From contig NZ_LN650648.1 of assembly GCF_900002575.1 (NCBI RefSeq), positions 2,209,565 through 2,273,564 on the forward strand: 64,000 nucleotides of DNA, read 5' to 3'. Origin of the DNA: Romboutsia hominis (GTDB lineage: Bacteria; Bacillota; Clostridia; Peptostreptococcales; Peptostreptococcaceae). Below the pieces are notes generated by a model. That model saw only the letters and a list, made by a program, of their open reading frames with translations, made no database searches and had not been told where the DNA came from. Below, piece after piece: positions 1 to 8,945 of this stretch (its first letter is position 1; each line of letters starts with the position of its first letter). The translations under genes were made by a program, and so were the position numbers.

Positions 1-211
1 TGGCTTTTTCAAGCTTTAATCCACCTCTACTTACATATGGTATTGGATCTCCTTTTACCTCTATCTTAGCTTCTTCATCAACATCAGAACCTGCTTTATC
101 ACATCTTTGATTATTTACAAATACAAGACCTGCCATTATTGCCTTTTTAGCTCTTTCTCTACTTTCAAAGTATCCTTTTTCTACTAATAATAAATCTATT
201 CTTTTTTTCAT
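1..211 (-). CDS. tlyA: TlyA family 23S rRNA methyltransferase / hemolysin, N-terminal part (runs off the left edge)
   Basis: Only the first 70 codons are present; the gene continues past position 1. The visible part starts MKKRIDLLLVEKGYFESRER and reads through an S4-type RNA-binding domain, including the AKKAIMAGLVFVN segment and a terminal YVSRGGLKLEKA. That last segment is the usual junction from the S4 domain to the Rossmann methyltransferase in TlyA/YqxC proteins. The family 2'-O-methylates ribosomal RNA; a haemolytic role is debated. The ATG lies 4 nt past the dxs stop, and its ribosome-binding site (GAAAGG) sits inside the last dxs codons, so the two are co-transcribed. This dxs-tlyA linkage is common in Clostridia. 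Confidence 0.88.
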   Translation of the reverse strand, partial: MKKRIDLLLVEKGYFESRERAKKAIMAGLVFVNNQRCDKAGSDVDEEAKIEVKGDPIPYVSRGGLKLEKA

Positions 212-215
212 AAAA

Positions 216-2084
216 TTACCTTTCTAGTTTACAGTCTTTTACTCTCATTGCTATCTTCTCTGGAGATAGACCTATTGTATCATATATTTCATCTGCATTC
301 CCATGAGGTACAAATGCTTCTGGAAGACCTAAATTCATAATATTAACATCAATTTTATTATCTGTTATATATTTATTTATTCTACTTCCAAATCCACCTA
401 TTATTGTATTATCCTCAATAGTTATAACCTTTTTATGAGTTTTTAACAAATCTGATAAAAGATTTTTATCAATAGGCTTTAAGAACCTTGCGTTAACTAT
501 TGTTGGATTTATATCCTCTTTTTCTAATAATTCTTTAGCTTTAAGAGCATGTTTTACCATATTTCCTATTGCTAGTATAAGTATGTCTTCTCCTTTTGAC
601 AATACTTCATAACTTCCTACTTTTATAGGTTCATACTTACCACTTTCTAAGTAATAACTACCCCCTCTTGGATATCTAATAGCTACAGGCTCTTTTAATT
701 CTAGAGATAAATCCATCATTAACTCTAGCTCTTTGCAATCCTTAGGAGCCATAACCGTTATATTTGGTATTGCATTTAAGTAGCTTAAATCAAACATACC
801 ATGATGAGTTTCACCATCATTACCTACTATACCAGCTCGATCTATAAGGAATGTTACAGGTTTTTTAGTTATACATACATCATGTATTACTTGGTCATAT
901 GCCCTTTGTAAAAATGATGAGTATACAGCAAAATACGGTTTTAATCCATTTTTTGCAAGTCCTGCAGCAAATGTAGTTGCATGTTGTTCTGCTATACCAA
1001 CATCATAGTATCTATTTGGGTATACTTTTTCAAATAGATTTAATCCTGTACCCGATGGCATAGCTGCAGTTATTGCACATACTCTATCATCTTTTTCTCC
1101 CATAGATACTAATTTCTCTCCAACTAATGAAGATATAGATTTTGTACCTGATGATTTTATACCTTCTCTTATATCAAATTTTGACACTCCATGATATTTA
1201 TGTGGTTCATTTTCTGCAAATCTATATCCTTTACCTTTTTTAGTTATAACATGAAGAAGCTTTGGCCCTTTTTTTTGTTTGCATTTTTCTAAAATTTCTA
1301 TTAATTCTTTAATATTGTGCCCATCTATAGGACCATAATATTTTATTCCTAAAGACTCAAATAACTCGCATTCTTGAGGAATAAATGTACTTATTATACT
1401 ATCTTTAAATTTATTGGCTGTTTTAGATATTAACTCTCCTCCAGGAGCTATATTTAATATCTTTTCAACTTCATTTTTTACTTTATTAGCTGCTGAGTTT
1501 CTAACTATACTAGATAAATACCTAGACATTCCACCAACATTTTTATCTATAGACATTTCGTTATCATTTAATATAACTATCATATCTGTTTTTGTATGTC
1601 CTAGATGATTTAATGCTTCTAGTGCCATACCACCTGTTATTGATCCATCTCCAATTACAGCTATGACATTACTATCTTCACCTTTTATATCTCTTGCACA
1701 TGCAATACCATGTGCCACTGAAATTGATGTGCTACTATGACCTGTATCAAATATATCATGTGGACTTTCACATTCTTTAGGAAATCCACTTAAACCATTT
1801 AATTGTCTTAGTGTATTAAATTCTCCTTTTCTTCCAGTTATCATCTTATGTACATAAGATTGATGCCCAACATCCCATACAATTTTATCTTTCGGACTTT
1901 CAAATACCTTATGCAATGCTAGTGTAAGCTCTACAACCCCTAGATTGGAAGCTAAATGCCCTCCTGTTTGAGAAACAGATTTAACTAAAAATTTTCTTAT
2001 ATCCTTTGATAGTTCATCCATTTGTTCAACGTTCATCAACTTTATATCACTTGGAGAGTTTACTTTATCTAAATATTTATACAT
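216..2084 (-). CDS. dxs: 1-deoxy-D-xylulose-5-phosphate synthase
   Basis: Condenses pyruvate and glyceraldehyde 3-phosphate to DXP, the first step of the non-mevalonate isoprenoid pathway and also a source for thiamine and pyridoxal. The protein is 622 aa, normal for the family. Visible signatures are [11 protein letters not shown] (about residue 71), the thiamine-diphosphate motif beginning GDGS (145-148), and the transketolase-like pyrimidine-binding segment with DVGIAEQHA. The start is supported by AAAGGTGAGG before the ATG. It is separated from the upstream isoprenoid genes by a terminator at 2175-2218, so dxs-tlyA probably has its own promoter in the 90 bp before the start. The ispA gene 700 bp upstream acts later in the same pathway. 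Confidence 0.97.
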   Translation of the reverse strand: MYKYLDKVNSPSDIKLMNVEQMDELSKDIRKFLVKSVSQTGGHLASNLGVVELTLALHKVFESPKDKIVWDVGHQSYVHKMITGRKGEFNTLRQLNGLSGFPKECESPHDIFDTGHSSTSISVAHGIACARDIKGEDSNVIAVIGDGSITGGMALEALNHLGHTKTDMIVILNDNEMSIDKNVGGMSRYLSSIVRNSAANKVKNEVEKILNIAPGGELISKTANKFKDSIISTFIPQECELFESLGIKYYGPIDGHNIKELIEILEKCKQKKGPKLLHVITKKGKGYRFAENEPHKYHGVSKFDIREGIKSSGTKSISSLVGEKLVSMGEKDDRVCAITAAMPSGTGLNLFEKVYPNRYYDVGIAEQHATTFAAGLAKNGLKPYFAVYSSFLQRAYDQVIHDVCITKKPVTFLIDRAGIVGNDGETHHGMFDLSYLNAIPNITVMAPKDCKELELMMDLSLELKEPVAIRYPRGGSYYLESGKYEPIKVGSYEVLSKGEDILILAIGNMVKHALKAKELLEKEDINPTIVNARFLKPIDKNLLSDLLKTHKKVITIEDNTIIGGFGSRINKYITDNKIDVNIMNLGLPEAFVPHGNADEIYDTIGLSPEKIAMRVKDCKLER

Positions 2085-2174
2085 ATAATCCTCACCTTTA
2101 TTTATCAGCTATTAATACAATTAATAGTCTATAGTTTACTTTATACAAATTTTATTTATAAAATTCTAACATCT

Positions 2175-2218
2175 AAAAAATGAATATACCTTAGTATTGA
2201 CTAAGTTATATTCATTTT
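2175..2218 (-). terminator. Intrinsic terminator after the xse-ispA-DUF212 transcript
   Basis: Read on the minus strand this is a 17-nt stem with one mismatch and a 6-nt loop, followed by six T. The arms are plus-strand 2178-2194 and 2201-2217, and the T-run is 2175-2180. It lies between the DUF212 gene and dxs and should end the upstream transcript. Confidence 0.8.
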
Positions 2219-2357
2219 ATAACCGTATTAAAATATTTACTATTTCAAGTATCTTAATCTATATAAAATTTAACTATCTATAATTTTACTTATAGACATA
2301 TAATTTTAATACTTTTGTCAAATACGAATTATATCATACATTGTATATTTTTTCAAT

Positions 2358-2795
2358 TTACACGAAGTATAATGCTACTAATATACCTAGTATAGCCCCA
2401 AACAATACTTCTTTAGGAGTATGACCTACTAGCTCTTTTAATCTTTCATGCTTTATTGGTTTTCTATGTTGTACATCATCTATAATTTGATTTAGTATTG
2501 CCGCTTGTTTTCCTACAGAACGTCTTACTCCAGTTGCATCATACATTATTATTAAAGAGAATACACATACTATAGCAAAATCAGTTGATTGAAATCCCCT
2601 TTCTATGCCAACTAGTGTTGATAAGCTAGTTACAAATGAGCTATGAGAACTTGGCATACCTCCTGATGTAAATAATCTAGAAATTTCTATTCTCTTATCT
2701 TTTCCTGTAAATATTTTTATAAATTGTGCTAAGAAACAAGCAAATATACTTATCCCTAAAACTTTGTTGCTAAAAATTTGTGAAAAAAAATCCAT
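2358..2795 (-). CDS. Divergent PAP2 family membrane protein (YuiD/DUF212)
   Basis: A 145-aa membrane protein with about four hydrophobic segments. It carries the DUF212 signature GGMPSSHSSFVTSLSTLVG (about residues 45-63) and MYDATGVRRSVGKQA. The family is distantly related to type-2 phosphatidic acid phosphatases and keeps the SxxH phosphatase-like motif. Its substrate is not established. It directly follows ispA (9 nt gap), so a role near polyprenyl-phosphate or lipid phosphate metabolism is a reasonable inference and nothing stronger. The ATG has a GGAGGAACG ribosome-binding site. Confidence 0.85.
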   Translation of the reverse strand: MDFFSQIFSNKVLGISIFACFLAQFIKIFTGKDKRIEISRLFTSGGMPSSHSSFVTSLSTLVGIERGFQSTDFAIVCVFSLIIMYDATGVRRSVGKQAAILNQIIDDVQHRKPIKHERLKELVGHTPKEVLFGAILGILVALYFV

Positions 2796-2804
2796 CGTTC
2801 CTCC

Positions 2805-3692
2805 TTAATACTCTCTGTCCACTATATAATCAGCTAAACTGCTTAAAAATTCTGTATCATTTGATATTTGTGTTAATGCTTCTTTAGCTTCTTTTATTAA
2901 TCTATTCGCTTCTTCTTTTGACTCTTCTAGTCCTATTAAGGATGGGTAAGTAGATTTATTATTGTCTATATCACTTCCTACTTTTTTTCCTAACTTAGAC
3001 TCATCTCCAACTATATCTAATATATCGTCAACTATTTGGAAGGCTAGTCCTATATTTTTTGAATATTTAGTTATATTTTCTAATTCATTATCATTTGCAT
3101 TTCCTATTATAGCTCCCGCTCTCATACATCCTATCATTATAGCTGCAGTCTTATTGTTATGTATATAATCTAATTTTTCTTTAGATATTTTCTTATTTTC
3201 ACTTTGAACATCTACTACTTGTCCACCTATCATACCATTTATTCCTGCAGCTGATGCTATCTCATACATAGCATTTAAATATTTGTTTGGATTTTCTTTG
3301 TTCATAGAACCTAAAAGCATAACTTCAAAAGCATAATTTAAAAGGGCATCTCCTGCAAGTATAGCCATATCTTCACCAAATACTATATGATTTGTTTTTC
3401 TACCTCTTCTTAAATCATCATTATCAAGTGCTGGTAAATCATCATGTATTAAAGAATATGTATGTATCATTTCTATTGCCATAGCAAATGGTATCGCATC
3501 CTTATAATCTCCACCTACTGATTTACATGCTTCTAATGTAAGTATCGGTCTTAACCTTTTTCCACCTGCACTTAAACTATAATTCATAGCCTCCATTATA
3601 GTTTTTTGATATCCTTCTTCTTTTGGCATATACTCCTTTAATAATTTTTCTATATAGCTTGCTTTTTCTTTTAGCACTGCTTTAAATTCCAC
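2805..3692 (-). CDS. ispA: Polyprenyl (farnesyl) diphosphate synthase
   Basis: Condenses isopentenyl diphosphate with allylic diphosphates to give geranyl and farnesyl diphosphate. The protein is 295 aa. The first aspartate-rich motif is DDLPALDNDDLRRG (from D84) and the second is QIVDDILDIVGDE (about 218-230). SAGGKRLRP (41-49) is the usual isopentenyl-diphosphate binding segment. The start is GTG, supported by GGGAGGAATAAAC. It sits 2 nt after xseB, the same xseA-xseB-ispA order found in many bacteria. It is normally short-chain; chain length was not proven from sequence. Confidence 0.95.
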   Translation of the reverse strand: MEFKAVLKEKASYIEKLLKEYMPKEEGYQKTIMEAMNYSLSAGGKRLRPILTLEACKSVGGDYKDAIPFAMAIEMIHTYSLIHDDLPALDNDDLRRGRKTNHIVFGEDMAILAGDALLNYAFEVMLLGSMNKENPNKYLNAMYEIASAAGINGMIGGQVVDVQSENKKISKEKLDYIHNNKTAAIMIGCMRAGAIIGNANDNELENITKYSKNIGLAFQIVDDILDIVGDESKLGKKVGSDIDNNKSTYPSLIGLEESKEEANRLIKEAKEALTQISNDTEFLSSLADYIVDREY

Positions 3693-3694
3693 GT

Positions 3695-3910
3695 TTATTC
3701 CTCCCTAATATCAAATTCTTCTTCTACACCTAATTTATTAAATTTACTTATTTTAAATGTCGCATCATCTAAAAGCTTATTACAATATTTGTAAAGACTT
3801 ATACCTTGTTCATACAAACTTAATGACTCATCTAAACTAGCATTTTTAGATTCTAATTTTTCTAGAATTTCCTCTAATTTTTTATAGGCTTGTTCATACG
3901 TTAGATTCAT
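3695..3910 (-). CDS. xseB: Exodeoxyribonuclease VII small subunit
   Basis: A 71-aa helical protein with the family pattern [20 protein letters not shown] and [22 protein letters not shown]. Several small subunits bind the large subunit XseA to form exonuclease VII, which degrades single-stranded DNA to oligonucleotides. The ATG has an AGAGGTATAGAC ribosome-binding site. It starts 2 nt after xseA, so the two subunits are translationally linked. Confidence 0.95.
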   Translation of the reverse strand: MNLTYEQAYKKLEEILEKLESKNASLDESLSLYEQGISLYKYCNKLLDDATFKISKFNKLGVEEEFDIREE

Positions 3911-3912
3911 GT

Positions 3913-5118
3913 CTATACCTCTTTTGATTTTATTTTTTCAACAGTACACTCAATACTTCCATCTTTTAAAACTATATCTAAGTTATCTTTAAAATCTATC
4001 TCTTTTATACTGTTTACTGTAACTCCATGTTTTGATAATATACTATACCCTCTATCTAATGTTGATAAAGGGCTCATATTATGAAGTATTGCTCCAGTTT
4101 TTGAAAGTCGATCTTTTTCTGTGTTTAATTTCTTTTCTGCTTCAAGTGTTATTTTATCATATATCCTATCTAATTGTATAATTTTATCTCTTATTATATA
4201 GGACTTAATATAACTATTTATCTTATCCATAGTATGATTTAGTCTATGCTCGCTTATATTTATATTACTAGTTAATGATTTATTCATTCTATTTAATATG
4301 TTATCTAGTTTAAAATTTAATTCTTCTAATGATGGTGTTGCTATTTCTGCTGCTGCCGATGGTGTAGGTGCTCTCATATCACTTACAAAATCACATATAG
4401 TAAAATCTGTTTCATGCCCTACCGCAGATATTATAGGTATATTAGACTCAAAGACTGCCCTAGCTACCATTTCTTCATTAAATGACCATAGTTCTTCTAT
4501 AGAACCTCCACCTCTACCAACTATAATTGTATCTACGTTATCCATCATATTAAAAAATTTTATCCCATCACATATATCATACTTTGAACTTTCACCTTGG
4601 ACATTAACAGAATATAACTTTATATTAACTTTTGGGTATCTTCTTTTTACTACGTTTACTATATCTCTTATAACTGCACCTGTTTGTGATGTTACTACAC
4701 CTATAGAATTTGGTATTTTTGGAATAGGCTTTTTATATTTATTGTCAAATAATCCTTCTTTTTCTAACTTTTCTTTTAATTTATTAAACTCTATATATAA
4801 ATTTCCTATACCTTCTGTTTCTATAGAATTTATATACAACTGATAAGAACCATCTCTTTCATACACAGATATATATCCATTAGCTATAATCTTAGTCCCA
4901 TTAGTTAGTGCTAAGTCTTTATTATAATTATTTTTAAATATAACACAATTTATTTTTGAATTTTCATCTTTTAAAGATAAGTATACGTTTCCACTACTAT
5001 GTATTTTAAAATTTGATATTTCTCCTTTTACTTTTAAATTGTATAAGATAGGGTCATTGCTTAATATTCTTTTTATATATGAATTAGCTTCACTTATAGT
5101 TAAGGCTCTTATTTTCAA
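3913..5118 (-). CDS. xseA: Exodeoxyribonuclease VII large subunit
   Basis: Catalytic subunit of exonuclease VII, 401 aa. An N-terminal OB-fold (about residues 5-100, with [20 protein letters not shown]) is followed by the catalytic region with [14 protein letters not shown] and the signature [31 protein letters not shown] and [11 protein letters not shown] coiled-coil C-terminal part follows. The start is TTG with AGGAG nine bases upstream. The gene overlaps the end of the upstream Kae1-like gene by 29 nt, so it is in the same transcript. Confidence 0.96.
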   Translation of the reverse strand: MKIRALTISEANSYIKRILSNDPILYNLKVKGEISNFKIHSSGNVYLSLKDENSKINCVIFKNNYNKDLALTNGTKIIANGYISVYERDGSYQLYINSIETEGIGNLYIEFNKLKEKLEKEGLFDNKYKKPIPKIPNSIGVVTSQTGAVIRDIVNVVKRRYPKVNIKLYSVNVQGESSKYDICDGIKFFNMMDNVDTIIVGRGGGSIEELWSFNEEMVARAVFESNIPIISAVGHETDFTICDFVSDMRAPTPSAAAEIATPSLEELNFKLDNILNRMNKSLTSNINISEHRLNHTMDKINSYIKSYIIRDKIIQLDRIYDKITLEAEKKLNTEKDRLSKTGAILHNMSPLSTLDRGYSILSKHGVTVNSIKEIDFKDNLDIVLKDGSIECTVEKIKSKEV

Positions 5119-6067
5119 ATTTTTTCACTCCTATTAAAGCACAACCAACAGCATTGTCTGTTGCGTACTCCGGTTTAGTAAAATATGCATTTATCTTATA
5201 TTTTCTTAATCTATTTGTTAACTCTTTTGATATATACTTACTAGCAGATACCCCTCCAGCAAATACTATATCTTTTATATTGTATTCTTTACTTATATGC
5301 TCTATTGATTTTATCATATTTCTAACTACTGCATCTAAAACTAATTTACTTATGTACTCTTTGCCACAATTACCTATTATATTATCTATTTGATTTTCAA
5401 GACCTGATAGATTCATATATCCTTCTTTTACAGAAGTTTTTAAACCTTGTTTTATTGCAGACTCACAATTTAGTGCATTTTCATCTATATATTTACCACA
5501 AGGGAAATCATATCCCATCTTAACTCCAACTCTATCTATAAGTTGTCCAAAACTTATATCCTTGCTTCCACCTACTATTTCTATGTCATAGCTTTCTTTA
5601 TTTTTAGTGCAAAGCAGTATTTCTGTTGTCCCTCCTGACATATGAACAGATAAGAACTTTTCTTTATTTAATTTATTATCTAAAAGACTTGCTTCTATAT
5701 GATTTTCTTGATGAGTAGTTTCATATAAATCACAACCTATCATTGTTGAACACAGCTTAGAAAAATTATATCCTACAGTAAATACTGGCATATAAGAGTT
5801 TTTAATTGGTCTTGGTTTTGTAGATGCGCATATTCCAACTATATTATATTTATTTATAATCGATTTTATTTTACTGTCTATTTCTCCTAAATTATTTATA
5901 TGCTGAAAAACAGCTTCACTTTGCCTTAATCCCTTGCTATCTTTTTTTACTTTAAGTAATATTTTTTCATTAAATATTACTTTTTTATCTAAAGATATAG
6001 CTGCTATAGAAGTTGTATAGCAGCTAGTATCTATTCCGATTATTATATTATTTTGATTCTGTTTCAC
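5090..6067 (-). CDS. Kae1/TsaD-like ASKHA protein (M22 glycoprotease family paralogue)
   Basis: A 325-aa protein of the Kae1/TsaD fold. It shows the N-terminal [15 protein letters not shown] nucleotide-binding segment, an HQENH metal-site motif (about residues 119-123) matching the HxExH of Tsa[13 protein letters not shown], and a C-terminal [11 protein letters not shown]. True TsaD (tRNA t6A synthesis) usually has HMEGH and SGGHT, so this is probably a paralogue and not the essential TsaD. Its function is unknown. The annotated start is the second GTG (6067), with AGGAA nine bases upstream; the GTG at 6076 is too close to that site. It overlaps both nusB (20 nt) and xseA (29 nt), so it is embedded in the nusB-xse-ispA operon. 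Confidence 0.8.
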   Translation of the reverse strand: MKQNQNNIIIGIDTSCYTTSIAAISLDKKVIFNEKILLKVKKDSKGLRQSEAVFQHINNLGEIDSKIKSIINKYNIVGICASTKPRPIKNSYMPVFTVGYNFSKLCSTMIGCDLYETTHQENHIEASLLDNKLNKEKFLSVHMSGGTTEILLCTKNKESYDIEIVGGSKDISFGQLIDRVGVKMGYDFPCGKYIDENALNCESAIKQGLKTSVKEGYMNLSGLENQIDNIIGNCGKEYISKLVLDAVVRNMIKSIEHISKEYNIKDIVFAGGVSASKYISKELTNRLRKYKINAYFTKPEYATDNAVGCALIGVKKFENKSLNYK

Positions 6068-6551
6068 TAACGACACTTCCTAATATTCCATTTATGAATT
6101 TAGGAGTTTTGTCATCACAGTATAATTTAGCCATTTCTATAGCTTCATTTATTGAAACTTTATTTGGTATCTCTTCTACAAATAATATTTCACATATAGC
6201 TAGTCTTAATATTGCTAAGTCTACCTTTGCCATTCTATTAACTGACCAATTTTTAGCATATTTGTTTATCATTGCATCTATTTCGTCCGATTTTTCACTT
6301 AATAATTTACACATTTGAGCCATATATTCTCTATCTATAACATCATCAGCTTTTAAATTTTCTAATTTTAACTCTGGGTTATTTGAATATTGTAATCTAA
6401 GCTCTTCATATCTATTTGTTATGTATTCTAATTGATCATTTAAAAATTTATCTAATACATCACCCATATCTTCTTTAGTTATTTGAGTTTGATATATTAA
6501 TTTCATCATATACTCTCTTGTAGTTACTTTTCTCGCCTTATCATTCTTCAT
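6048..6551 (-). CDS. nusB: Transcription antitermination factor NusB
   Basis: An all-helical RNA-binding protein that, with NusE (ribosomal protein S10), binds boxA and supports rRNA antitermination. The 167-aa form starts [20 protein letters not shown]. The core is [20 protein letters not shown] and [18 protein letters not shown], with a final FINGILGSV. An in-frame start 15 codons upstream exists, but AGAGGAGG lies about 10 bases before the 6551 ATG, so I chose that start. The next gene overlaps its end by 20 nt. Confidence 0.95.
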   Translation of the reverse strand: MKNDKARKVTTREYMMKLIYQTQITKEDMGDVLDKFLNDQLEYITNRYEELRLQYSNNPELKLENLKADDVIDREYMAQMCKLLSEKSDEIDAMINKYAKNWSVNRMAKVDLAILRLAICEILFVEEIPNKVSINEAIEMAKLYCDDKTPKFINGILGSVVSETESK

Positions 6552-6597
6552 TAGTCTTAATCCTCCTCTAATTGATATTATGTACATATTACACAAT

Positions 6598-6625
6598 AAA
6601 AAACCCTCTGATTTTCAGAGGGTTT
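6598..6625 (-). terminator. Intrinsic terminator after the Asp23 gene
   Basis: Perfect 10-bp stem (arms 6601-6610 and 6616-6625) with a 5-nt loop and a T-run on the minus strand. It separates the Asp23 gene from nusB, although the nusB ribosome-binding site is only about 10 bases downstream of the T-run region plus the leader; readthrough may be part of nusB expression. Confidence 0.85.
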
Positions 6626-6627
6626 GA

Positions 6628-6990
6628 TTAACTTTTCTTAGCTTGCTTAGCTTCTTCTCTTTCAGCTTTTTCTTTCTTAAAGCTGATTCCTTGAACATGT
6701 ATATTAACTTGAGAAACATTTAATCCTGTCATTGTCTCAACAGTGTTTTTAACATTTTCCTGAATTTTAAAAGCTATGTCTGGTATAGATACACCATACT
6801 CTATCATAACCATAACATCTAAGCTAACTTCCTCTTCTTCTACTTGTATTTTTACACCATTATTTTTAAATAATTTATCTGTTAATGTTGTATTCGTTTC
6901 AACGCCTTCTATCTCTAATGCTGCAAGACCTGCTATAGTAGATATTACATCATTAGATATTTTAACTTGTCCAAAATCATTATTTTCCAT
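6628..6990 (-). CDS. Asp23/Gls24 family envelope stress protein (YqhY-like)
   Basis: A 120-aa Asp23-domain protein with the signature ISTIAGLAALEIEGVE near the N-terminus and QENVKNTVETMTGLNVSQVNIHVQGISF near the C-terminus, then a lysine/glutamate-rich tail. Members are linked to cell-envelope homeostasis. YqhY of Bacillus is also next to nusB and has been linked to regulation of acetyl-CoA carboxylase; whether that holds here is unknown. GGGGG is about ten bases before the ATG. A second Asp23 protein is encoded at 37709-38059. Confidence 0.9.
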   Translation of the reverse strand: MENNDFGQVKISNDVISTIAGLAALEIEGVETNTTLTDKLFKNNGVKIQVEEEEVSLDVMVMIEYGVSIPDIAFKIQENVKNTVETMTGLNVSQVNIHVQGISFKKEKAEREEAKQAKKS

Positions 6991-7060
6991 GATAAACTTA
7001 CCCCCTTATATAAGGAACTATTTTATAACTATAATAATACCAAATACCATTAAACTTTGC

Positions 7061-7104
7061 AAGGAAATAACCTTAGTTAAATTCTAAGGTTATTGTTTTC
7101 CTTA
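7061..7104 (-). terminator. Hairpin after spoIIIAH
   Basis: Inverted repeat with a 9-10 bp core (CCTTAG/CTAAGG plus A-T pairs) and a 3-nt bulge in the longer arm. It lies 30 bp past the spoIIIAH stop. The minus-strand T-run is poor, so it may be a weak terminator or an mRNA-end stabiliser. Confidence 0.5.
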
Positions 7105-7132
7105 TATTAATATGTATATTTTTTGTTTTATA

Positions 7133-7783
7133 TTAATTTTCATTGTTCATAATTTTTATATTTTCATAATCTACTTTTGCTTCTTCTGCTACTAAATCAA
7201 ATACTTTTGCTGCATCTTTCTTTTCAAATTTTTTCTCATTTACTACAACATTTACACTTTCATCACTTATATATACTAGTGCATTTTCAAAACCTTTAGT
7301 ACTTAATAAGTTTTCTATTTTAAGTTCAGTTTCCTGGTCTTTAACTAATTTAAGCTTCATATTTGATGCTTCTTCTCTAGCTTTATCCGAAGTAGATGGA
7401 TTATTTATCATTTCGTTTAATTGTCCACTTAATTCATTTCTTTGCTTTTCTCTAGTCATTTTCATATCTAGTATATATGTAGACTTTTTCATATTTTTTT
7501 CTGATGTTAATTGACTTTTTATCTCCTTACTTGTTTCAGTTACCTTTTCATTAACTTCGCTTTTTTTACTATCTACGACTTCTACATCGTCTTCTTTATC
7601 TTTTTTATTTTCAGATTTCTTTTCTGAGTTTTTCTCTATTTGAGCTTCTTCATATGCTTTTAGCTCTTGACCTGTTTCTATAGCTGATTTTTCACTTAAC
7701 TTATAATTCACAGCTCCTACTACTACTAACATCGCTGCTAAACTTACTACAACAAAACCTCTACCCTTATAATCAAACTTCAT
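7133..7783 (-). CDS. spoIIIAH: Stage III sporulation protein AH
   Basis: Mother-cell component of the SpoIIIA-SpoIIQ channel that bridges to the forespore during engulfment. The protein is 216 aa: one membrane segment near residues 10-25 (FVVVSLAAMLVVVGAVNY), a charged, lysine/glutamate-rich linker (about 45-100), then the YscJ/FliF-like ring-building domain with LSGQLNEMINNPSTSDKARE and a VNVVVNEKKFEKKDAAKVFD segment. It is the last gene of the eight-gene spoIIIA operon. GGGGGG before the ATG supports the start. The linker is more charged than the core and likely variable. Confidence 0.95.
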   Translation of the reverse strand: MKFDYKGRGFVVVSLAAMLVVVGAVNYKLSEKSAIETGQELKAYEEAQIEKNSEKKSENKKDKEDDVEVVDSKKSEVNEKVTETSKEIKSQLTSEKNMKKSTYILDMKMTREKQRNELSGQLNEMINNPSTSDKAREEASNMKLKLVKDQETELKIENLLSTKGFENALVYISDESVNVVVNEKKFEKKDAAKVFDLVAEEAKVDYENIKIMNNEN

Positions 7784-7808
7784 TTTTATCCCCCCAGTTT
7801 AATATTTA

Positions 7809-8354
7809 TTACTTTGTGTATACTTCTACTTGATGCCCTGCTACCTGAAGAGCAGTTTGTACAGCATCATAAAGTGTTTCTTTAACAGTCGGGTCACTAG
7901 CCCCACTTGATACTACTATTACACCTTTTATACTTGCTTCATTAGTTTTTAATACTATTGGTTCATTTGAACCTGATGTTATTATAGTTTTATTATCACT
8001 TGATGTTGTTATAGTTCTTTCTCCTCCCTTAGTATCTTTTTCTTCTGTTTTTTCTGTAGTTGAGTTTGAATTATATGCAGGTTGAATTTCTTCACTAGAC
8101 TCAAATGTTATCATTACATCTACTTCCCCAGCTCCTTCTATTTTTGATAGTATTTCCTTTAGTTTACTTTCTAAATTTTTTTCTTGATTTGAAGAGCTAG
8201 TAGTTTCTGGTTCATTTTTTTTAACTACTTCTTTTTCTTTATTATCTTTTGGTGATAAACTTGGCATTGCGATAAGAGCTATTGCACAAACTACTACTAA
8301 AGATAATAATGTGTATATCTTTTTTTTATCTTTTTCATTTAGGTTTTTAAACAT
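7809..8354 (-). CDS. spoIIIAG: Stage III sporulation protein AG
   Basis: Ring-forming protein of the SpoIIIA-SpoIIQ complex, located in the mother-cell membrane facing the forespore. The 181-aa form has a membrane segment (about residues 16-33, LLSLVVVCAIALIAMP) and a ring-building domain with LSKIEGAGEVDVMITF and GVIVVSSGASDPTVKETLYDAVQTAL cut here by insertion of a serine/threonine-rich loop (about 100-135). I chose the ATG at 8354 because AGGAG lies nine bases upstream; the GTG six bases earlier is too near the site. A 14-nt gap follows spoIIIAF. Confidence 0.95.
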   Translation of the reverse strand: MFKNLNEKDKKKIYTLLSLVVVCAIALIAMPSLSPKDNKEKEVVKKNEPETTSSSNQEKNLESKLKEILSKIEGAGEVDVMITFESSEEIQPAYNSNSTTEKTEEKDTKGGERTITTSSDNKTIITSGSNEPIVLKTNEASIKGVIVVSSGASDPTVKETLYDAVQTALQVAGHQVEVYTK

Positions 8355-8368
8355 TCCCACAACTCCTA

Positions 8369-8935
8369 TTAATCAATTTCTATAGTTTCTATAGATACAT
8401 CTAGTATCTCTATTAAGTCCTCTTTTAGTTTATCTTCATCTATTCCTTTTTGACTTTCATCGCTTTCATTAAAAGCTTGTTTTATTTTTTCTTTTTCTTT
8501 AGATTGTATGTCCTCTTTTCCACTTTTATTACTACTTTTTTCTTTAACTTTTATATTTTCTATATCAGATCCATTTATATCTACGTCTTCTAATTCATAT
8601 CCATACTCATCTAGCTTTAGCTTTAAGACTTCTTTAAGTCCATCTTCATATCCTTTACTTAAGCTATCCTTACCTGTTTCATTTGCCAAACTATTCATAC
8701 TATCTACATATTCTTTATTATATTTAGCCATAGACTTTAAAATAGTGTCCTCCAATCTAATATTAGATGAAAATATATTTATAATTGGAGTTAAAACTAT
8801 AAACACAAATATGAAATTTAATACTAAATTTATATATGGTTTTATTTTAGACGATGGTAAAATCATATTAACTACATTTACTATAAAAGCACCTATTAGT
8901 ATAGTTATAATCCACTGTTTTATACCTTCTAACAT
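8369..8935 (-). CDS. spoIIIAF: Stage III sporulation protein AF
   Basis: A 188-aa protein with two N-terminal membrane segments (about residues 8-28 and 35-55) and a soluble C-terminal domain rich in Lys, Glu and Asp. It starts MLEGIKQWIITILIGAFIVN, typical of SpoIIIAF, and ends with a LIEILDVSIETIEID strand pattern. It is required for the mother-cell-to-forespore channel. AGAGGTGGGTT precedes the ATG. The operon order AE-AF-AG-AH is intact. Confidence 0.93.
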   Translation of the reverse strand: MLEGIKQWIITILIGAFIVNVVNMILPSSKIKPYINLVLNFIFVFIVLTPIINIFSSNIRLEDTILKSMAKYNKEYVDSMNSLANETGKDSLSKGYEDGLKEVLKLKLDEYGYELEDVDINGSDIENIKVKEKSSNKSGKEDIQSKEKEKIKQAFNESDESQKGIDEDKLKEDLIEILDVSIETIEID

Positions 8936-8945
8936 AACCCACCTC

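Noticed and set aside
2085-2357. T-box or thiamine riboswitch before dxs
   Set aside because: The only structure is a terminator followed by plain AT-rich sequence; there is no T-box or THI-box sequence.
4298-4843. 181-codon plus-strand frame inside xseA
   Set aside because: It is antisense to a well-supported gene, lacks a ribosome-binding site and has no recognisable domain; AT-rich coding on minus often leaves such frames open.
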